DNA from: Oscheius onirici
Taxonomy: Eukaryota; Nematoda; Chromadorea; Rhabditida; Rhabditidae
NCBI GenBank assembly: GCA_932521025.1
Contig: OW051471.1
Coordinates: 3,720,001-3,784,000 of the forward strand
Reading direction: 5' to 3'
DNA: 64,000 nucleotides
Made by a program: the position numbers and the translations under genes. Within the stretch, counting starts at the first letter, position 1; the number at the start of each line of letters is the position of its first letter. Below, one piece after another: positions 58,268 to 64,000 of the stretch. The notes below the pieces were generated by a model. It was not told the DNA's origin. It saw only the letters and a program-made list of their open reading frames with translations, and searched no databases.

Positions 58268-59733
58268 TATTAGTCGGGCTGACTAATTTTGAGAACCTTC
58301 GGATTGAAAATGACTCGAATTGAAAACAGTCGAAACGAAAAAAATCATTTTGTAAAAGACACTTTGAAAACGTTCAAATTGAAAATGACGAACCGCCAAC
58401 AATCATTCTGAAAAAGTTCACTTTGCAGAAATTTGGGCGCAATTGCGTACGAAAAATTCCTACAGTATCTTTTTCATCTTTTTGACGTTTTTTTGCTGAA
58501 ATTACAGGCGTTCTATTGGTTTTTTAGTCTTAAAACGTAGAGAAGACTTCACTTATTGGATCTACACCTTTGCAAATCATAATTATGCAAAATTCCGGCT
58601 TAAAAGGTGTAAAACAACAAAACAAAACCAAAACGTCTACCAAATGAGTTTATTTACCGGTAAGCACAAAAAAAATGTTTACTTGTGCTAAGAATACACC
58701 ATTGAAACGTAGTTACTGGAAGTAGCGAAGAATATCGGCTATTTCATCGATCTTCGCAAGAGTAGGTATCATAGTCGGAGATTTTCTTCTGTTCAGGACT
58801 GCGTTGATCTGTTGATTCTTGAGTAGATCTTTCGTCTTGTGCTGTGGCTTGATCTGTAAATGACAAGCTAATACGAAATAGCAGTTGGAAAATACCTGGA
58901 AGTTAGGTGCCGTTTTTAATATGCCCGCTGTTTTCGCTGTTTCCATATCTTCCAGTTGTAATCGTTCAATGAGTTTCGGGAGACTTGGTTTTGCTTGCAG
59001 CGTAATTTCCTATAAAAATTTGTTGCAACCCAACTAGAAATAGCATACGTTCAACTGCCTATGAAAGGCTTCAACATTATTGTTTGTTCTTGGATACTCT
59101 TCAGCGCTTTAGCTACCACGGACCAGTCTTCTGGTAAAAAGCGAGATGGCATTATGCCTCGTCCAGCCACATAATTTCGTTCTATATACCCGCAAAACTC
59201 TAGGAAATGCTCATCAGAGCTGTATAAAAAGTGACATACCCAGAAAGCCTGTATTTGTCGGAGTTTTGGAGAACAGGGACGTTGTTTAAAGGACTGACTT
59301 TGTAAGCAGCAAAACAAGTTGAATAAGATCTATGCCTGGAAGAAAGTTTTACTCTAAAAAGGGAAACTAGCTTGTAGAAACAGTGGAAAACGCGTGATCC
59401 GTCAGCATTCCTGTACGGGCGCATAAGGTAGTTATCAAGTATTTCGGGCTTTTTTATGGTCTTCATTTCTGCTATGTGCGGTCTGAAACATTGCTGTAGC
59501 ATGAAATATGAGAAAATAAACAAGAAATGCAAGTAAAACACAAAAAAAGTCAAAAAACGTTAAAAAGAAATAAAAGTGAACTTTTTCAAAATGACCTTTG
59601 GCGGTTCGTCTTTTACAATTTGAACGTTTTCAAAATGTCTTTTTCAATTTGACATTTTTCACCGCAATTTTTTTTTCAAAGAGACTTTTTTTCAATCCGA
59701 CTTTTTTCAAAACGACTCAGCCCCGCATTAGTT
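58268..59733. mobile_element. 1.47-kb long-inverted-repeat element carrying a gene
   Basis: The left arm (about 58268-58426) returns in reverse complement at about 59573-59733; matching blocks include TTTTGAAAACGTTCAAATTG, GACGAACCGCCAA and GAAAAAGTTCACTTT. Both arms are built of iterated TTGAAAA-GAC/GTC units. Between them lies a spliced minus-strand gene without similarity to transposases I know. Outermost ends are GGCTGACTAATTTTGAG and a mismatched CGACTCAGCCCCG region, so the exact edges are approximate. Confidence 0.7.
58713..59502 (-). CDS. Unrecognised multi-exon gene inside the inverted-repeat element
   Basis: The stop is TAA at 58713-58715. The last exon (QHKTKDLLKNQQINAVLNRR to ADILRYFQ) joins cleanly through a 43-nt intron to EITLQAKPSLPKLIERLQLE. 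Upstream frames include SDEHFLEFCGYIERNYVAGR and PEDWSVVAKALKSIQEQ, and further up KKPEILDNYLMRPYRNADG. The join between the -KPFIG frame and EITLQ is not resolved in phase, so a piece may be missing. ATG at 59502 (MLQQCFRPHI) is tentative. Composition is protein-like throughout; function unknown. It could be a captured host gene or the element's own protein. Confidence 0.45.
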
Positions 59734-59775
59734 GATTAACGAAGCTCATGTGCGTCGCCGAGGATCGGCGCTGCC

Positions 59776-59848
59776 TCCGCTGACTGTCCTAGTGGAGAAC
59801 ATTATTGACTGTAAAACAAATGATCAGGGGTTCGATTCCCACATGCGT
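59776..59848 (+). ncRNA. tRNA-like sequence
   Basis: An A-box-like TGTCCTAGTGG and a B-box GGTTCGATTCC are at tRNA spacing, but T and anticodon stems pair only partly. Probably a tRNA pseudogene or tRNA-derived repeat beside the inverted-repeat element. Confidence 0.3.
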
Positions 59849-60035
59849 ATAATGTTTTTTGCATTTCTCTGGGATACTCGGGGATGTTTATCTTTCGACA
59901 TCCATATAATGAAACGGGCTTTGGGTACTTAAATTGGTTTCAGCATCATCATCGGATGCACAGACTTTTACCGTCTATCTCGCTAATTCGCTGATATGTT
60001 TTATAAGACGTGTAAAAAAATAAACAAAAAACGAT

Positions 60036-60112
60036 TACTGTGCCAAAGTGCTGAACCCAGGACTTCAAAAATAGTAAACCACGCAGAGTACCACTACACC
60101 ATTGAATTAGGA
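60036..60112 (-). ncRNA. tRNA-like sequence
   Basis: On the minus strand an A-box TGGTGTAGTGG is followed by GGGTTCAGCAC as a degraded B-box and a T-run. The identical A-box occurs in the tRNA-like unit at 63452-63522, suggesting a shared tRNA-derived origin. Confidence 0.25.
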
Positions 60113-60167
60113 GTCGAAAGAATTTGCGCACAAATTCAAAAGGGGTAGCGGGGGAGGCTCGCTTTAA

Positions 60168-60613
60168 AGCGAGTCTGCAGCTACGAATTTTGGCTGGGCG
60201 ATTCTACTGTATGTTGCCGCGGGAATTCAAAATGATTTCATTCCAAAAACAACGTTTTTGTCTGAAGTTTATATGTTTTCTCTAGTGTTTTCACAGATAA
60301 GCTGTCCATTTGAGCACAACTAATCGAAAACTTACCAGAAAATATCGAAAGAATGCAAATAGGTCCTCAAAAATACACTTTCTGGGAAACAACGCAGAAA
60401 GTTGGCATTTCCGTCCATTTTTCTTGCCATTTTTTATTAATTTCAGGTCAAATGACCTTTCTTGACATCACTTTACAAGAAACAACATAAATGGAACTGA
60501 AATCGTCGAAAAATTGGTAAAAATCCAAGTTTTGACAACTTTTTTCGCGGTCATTTTGTTTGAATTTTGCGCACCAACTTAGTGCCCACGTTCCCAGTAG
60601 CTGCACACTCGCT
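60168..60613. mobile_element. TTAA-flanked MITE, possibly piggyBac type
   Basis: Inverted ends AGCGAGTCTGCAGCTAC and GTAGCTGCACACTCGCT lie directly inside TTAA on both sides (60164-60167, 60614-60617). TTAA is the piggyBac target. The 446-bp interior has no transposase frame. Confidence 0.7.
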
Positions 60614-60717
60614 TTAAGAAAAAAGGCATTCGAATTACTGGCAGTGACGCTTAGTTTTGTTTACGGCCGTAAACAGCGTGTCGACACCAGCTGTATGTTC
60701 TATATTCAGTCTTTGTG

Positions 60718-61215
60718 ATGCTCATTACCCTTCCCGAGCTGCTCAGTTGGACAGGACTTACCGTTTTTGAAATATGGATGCACACAGTAGCCGTCTACGT
60801 CTCAACAATCATTTTGGTGAGATCGAGGGAAAAACTGGAAAATATGTTTAGGTTCTAAAAATATCGGCAATTTTGACTGCCTCGTATTGGATTGTCTTCA
60901 CTCCACTTTTTACAGCCTGTATTCTTGATTTCTACTTTCTTTTCATAGTCTCTGTTCGTTCAATAATTGAATACAAGGACTGCAAGGGTCCACTAGTGAG
61001 GTAAGAGGCCAGCACTTCCAAGCCATCCATTTAGATTTTCTTGCAACATTTTGCGAGTCTCGATGACAGCGGCCTTCGAGACGCTTCTTTGCTACAAAGT
61101 TGAAGGAGAACTGGAACAAGGAGAGGTCGCAGTCAATTCTACCTACAACATAGTATTTTTACCAATTTGGGGGCTTTCAGCTTTATTAATTATCCAGATA
61201 TGTAAACTATTTTAA
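60718..61215 (+). CDS. TMEM203 homologue, multi-pass ER membrane protein
   Basis: Three exons separated by introns of about 36 nt encode roughly 140 residues (human TMEM203 has 136). The start MLITLPELLSWTGLTVFEIW aligns with the human N-terminus in pattern. Four hydrophobic segments follow, with VSVRSIIEYKDCKGPL between the second and third, and FETLLCYKVEGELEQGE before the last, matching the FEMLLCQK of the family. TMEM203 is an ER protein linked to calcium handling and STING signalling in vertebrates. The stop (61213-61215) lies 38 bp from the stop of the convergent ERI-1 gene. Confidence 0.88.
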
Positions 61216-61253
61216 ACACAAATATCCATAAAATTATTATATTACATATGTGT

Positions 61254-62933
61254 TTAGTCGTCTTCGTCCTCATCACACGAGTCACAGTCGAGGTATTCTC
61301 TGGAAAGGAACTCGTCCCTAGTGACCTAAAATAATTGTTTGAGTTAGAAAACAAAAAAGGTTACATTGCGGAGCTTGAGCGGTAACTTTTTCCTCCAAAT
61401 ATGAAGATCGCCGATATTCTCGCGCTCCTCCATTTTTTTCAAGTTACGTTCATCGTGCGGCGACATCTTTCTCGTCATTCGTTCATTTATCTACATTTTT
61501 CAATTCTGTTGAATGGAATGTCAAAACATACACGGAGTTCGGCTCTATCCCTCCTCATCAGCTCAATGGCAATTCGAGCAATATTGACCGAGTCGTCCAG
61601 TCCAAAATGAGCCTGTCCCTGTTCCTCCAAACTGTAGTGCTGTAGCATTTGTTGAATAGCCGTGACTCGTTCTTTCGGCGACGATCCCTGCCCTTTTTGT
61701 ATTTTGCGTCTGGTTTTCTGCTCGAACGTCTTCTTCATGTTAATCCAGTGTCGGAATTGATGCGGTACGGTTTTGAACTCGGACTGAAATTAACTCTCCA
61801 CTACTAAAACGGAACGGTGTCTGTGGTGGACTGTGTATTGAGACAAGATTCGTCGCGACAAGGTCGACATTGTCAGGATTACAATCAGACTTGAACTTCG
61901 AGCGGAAAATAGACAAGATAAGTTTTGTCAAGATATTGGACTTATATCCCGAACTCGGAAACCAGTGATAGACGGCTGTCCTATTAAAAGAAAGTTGCAA
62001 AAGAAACCTACAAGCATGCATTGATACTGAAAGAATTTCCAAATGTCGTGAGGACCGTCAGTCACAATAGCATAACGACGTCCTTCTTCGCCCAGATGAT
62101 GTTTCTGCATCCATTGCAGGAAACAGTTATAGGCTTCTGGAAAATGAGGCGCCTCGTCTATGATCTTCTGTTTGACATCTAATTTTTTTGTGTTGCTATC
62201 AAACTTTGATAAGAACCTACGACAGAAATCGAGACAAAACTCTGAGAGGATCGGATGTATGGATGGTCGAACAAAAGTACGGAATTTGTCAGTCTGAAAT
62301 GCTTGCTTGAAAAATACACGATAATTTTTTTTACAATTTTCAGTTCGTTGACATCGACCAGAACAGCTGGGAACTCTATGATTTCGTGCGGATAATCGTA
62401 GATGACCTCTTCGCATGTACATTCGAAATCAATAACCTAAAGCAGTTGGAAGAGCGAGAAGCCAACTAACCACGAGAAATTCAAAAAATCGTGACGTCTT
62501 GTTCATAATTCTCGACATATTTTCAGTCTTCTTCATATACGAGGCATATTCTTTTCTGTAGAAATTACGAATTCTATGGCGCAGTTGCTTTTTTGTTCCC
62601 CTAAACGTTTAGTTAGTTCTATAAAATTCTTACTGTGTTGGATAGTGTACTTCCTTCAGATACGTCCTCATTTCAGCCGTTGTCAGCGAATGCAGTCTGC
62701 CTATGATATTCTCCAACTTTTCCGGATCGACTCCTTTTGGCGGCTCGCTATAGTCAATTTTCTCTAGCTGGTTGTCAGCTGGTAGGATTCCTATAAGTTG
62801 TTTTACAATAAAGTAAGACGAAAAAAGGCAAACCTGATGGCACATGCTTCTCACTGTCAACCGGAATCTCTTCAGATAGGTGGAGGAGTTTTCTCATGTA
62901 AACATCTAGCTCGTTCGGATCTCTGTCCACCAT
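61254..62933 (-). CDS. eri-1: ERI-1 3'-5' exoribonuclease (SAP + DEDDh)
   Basis: Starts [17 protein letters not shown] just after CTTTCAGAC. A SAP-like motif ([18 protein letters not shown]) precedes the exonuclease. The catalytic set is complete: ExoI Asp/Glu in [23 protein letters not shown], ExoII Asp in [13 protein letters not shown], and ExoIII His/Asp in [17 protein letters not shown] Lys-rich stretch ([10 protein letters not shown]) replaces the usual loop after WIN, and the tail ends in an acidic [13 protein letters not shown]-1 trims histone mRNA 3' stem-loops and 5.8S rRNA; in C. elegans it takes part in endogenous siRNA production and limits RNAi. A 3'-terminal exon of about 70 nt follows a 42-nt intron. 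Confidence 0.93.
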
Positions 62934-63044
62934 GTCTGAAAGTAGAAAATGTAGAAAGAGATAATAGAGGAGGAAAGAGTTGTGAGAGATCCGAATTTTT
63001 CGGTCTTATTTTTCAAAACTGCTAAATATGTAGTTGATTTATAT

Positions 63045-63846
63045 TAGGGCGCGTCAAAAGTCTTTGTAATTAGTTCTACAGCTACCCTTCAAATTGATCG
63101 GATCGGTCCGGGATTGTTCCTGGGGGATAATCGACCTCGAAAAAAAAATAGTTTGGATTTTGGGATCAAGAGTTACGGTAGCTTTTAAAGTCGGCCAAAA
63201 AACGTATTTTCGCGATAACTTTTTGGTGTTAGGAGATACAAAAAAATGGTCAACTACAAAAATGTTTTGGTCCGTATGTTTTGAAATAAAGGCTGTGGAA
63301 CGATTTTGATTCCTAAATTTGCACCATGTACCATGGTGATTTTTTTGACCTCGAATTTGATTTTTTGAGAAAAATATCGATCCAATCGAGCTAATATTTT
63401 ACAGGGGTGCTATTTAGCCCAGTAAAATGCTACTGTTAAAAAACAAAAAGATTTCCTCTCGGCGGACTCGAACCCGGGTCGCTCCAGCGTGAAATTTCAC
63501 AAACCCACTACACCAAAAATGCGAACGTTTGAAAGTCGAATAATTTTTTGTGCCAAAGAGTAAAATAAGTTTTTCAAAAAAAGAAAGATGCGTCTGGATG
63601 AGCTGAGTTTTTTTGTAGTTGACCATTTTTTTGTATCTCCTAACACCAAAAAGTTATCGCGAAAATACGTTTTTTGGCCGATTTTAAAAGCTACCGTAAC
63701 CCTTGATCCCAAAATCTAAACTGTCCCGAAAGCTCTCAATATTTTTTTTTCGAGGTCGATTATCCCCCAGGAACAATCCCGGACCGATCCGATCAGTTTG
63801 AAGGGTAGCTGTAGAACTAATTACAAAGACTTTTGACGCGCCCTAA
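63045..63846. mobile_element. Long-terminal-inverted-repeat element upstream of eri-1
   Basis: The left arm starts TTAGGGCGCGTCAAAAGTCT and runs to about 63265; the right arm (about 63609-63846) is its reverse complement ending GACGCGCCCTAA. Identity is high over roughly 215 bp (e.g. GATAATCGACCTCGA, TTATCGCGAAAATACG). The ends lie at TTA/TAA, compatible with TA insertion. The 345-bp interior carries no transposase but has a tRNA-like unit. It lies about 110 bp from the eri-1 start. Confidence 0.88.
63452..63522 (-). ncRNA. tRNA-like Pol III unit inside the element
   Basis: On the minus strand there is a consensus A-box TGGTGTAGTGG (63505-63515), a perfect B-box GGTTCGAGTCC (63464-63474) and a T5/T6 terminator after it. 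Acceptor and T stems are poorly paired, so it is unlikely to be a working tRNA, but the promoter looks functional. Confidence 0.4.
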
Positions 63847-64000
63847 TAGTTTGTTCAGCAGCGGAAAAAGCGTCGCCGTTATGAAATTCGTGACGGGAAC
63901 CACGGGGCAGTCCTTTAACCCATTGCGGCCGGATTCAGCGTTTTTTAGTTGCATTTTGAATCTTTAATTTTTGCATCCTATCTCAGAACTGATATCTGCA
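63847..64000. other. Window edge, nothing recognised
   Basis: About 150 bp beyond the inverted-repeat element. No coding or RNA signal seen. Confidence 0.4.

Noticed and set aside
58058..58273. Lys/Glu-rich frame of 71 codons on the plus strand
   Set aside because: AT-rich, low complexity, next to the inverted-repeat element; no splice or family support.
1..64000. CRISPR arrays, bacterial operons or phage genes
   Set aside because: Genes are spliced with GT-AG introns and eukaryotic families throughout; no regular spacer-repeat array was seen.

Overview
The window is animal nuclear DNA, most likely from a nematode. Supporting signs are protein-coding genes split by very short introns (commonly 36-60 nt, one apparent 28 nt), acceptor-like TTTCAG or TTTTAG placed directly before several start codons (suggesting trans-splicing), dense packing, and typical nematode families: a single-exon SH2-tyrosine kinase, a soluble tyrosine phosphatase with a basic N-terminus, an SLC3/4F2hc heavy chain and an ERI-1 exonuclease. 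The species cannot be named from the sequence. Coding exons were assembled by hand from splice signals and protein similarity, so small boundary errors are possible.

Layout. 1-5,200 has no recognisable gene. 5.2-16 kb holds a Lys-rich single-pass membrane protein, PAF1 (minus), a secreted trypsin-like protease and a tyrosine phosphatase gene (minus) with an in-frame stop in a conserved motif, among several transposable-element relics. 16-23 kb holds a mitochondrial protein, an SLC3-type heavy chain (minus) and VPS26. 23.2-29.8 kb is one long unconventional myosin XVIII. 30.6-33.5 kb has a truncated SH2 kinase (minus) and a divergent GSK3-like kinase (plus). 33.9-46.4 kb is a same-strand run: a NuMA/LIN-5-like coiled-coil protein, two unrecognised genes, MOB1 and a kinesin. 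46.6-49.4 kb is relic-rich. 49.4-53.4 kb is a leucine-rich-repeat receptor-like protein with an antisense tRNA-Arg in one intron. 53.5-58 kb (minus) holds a Tudor-domain protein, a chromodomain protein and a small unrecognised gene. 58-64 kb holds a long-inverted-repeat element around another unrecognised gene, TMEM203, ERI-1 (minus) and a terminal inverted-repeat element with a tRNA-like unit in it.

Common themes. Five plus-strand genes in a row include three whose families act in mitosis or cytokinesis. Chromatin and small-RNA functions (PAF1, chromodomain protein, Tudor protein, ERI-1) are also present but not clearly co-ordinated. The window is rich in small non-autonomous DNA transposons. 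At least ten inverted-repeat elements can be delimited, three with convincing target-site duplications, and a further dispersed repeat family links the 13 kb, 30.7 kb and 48.2 kb regions.
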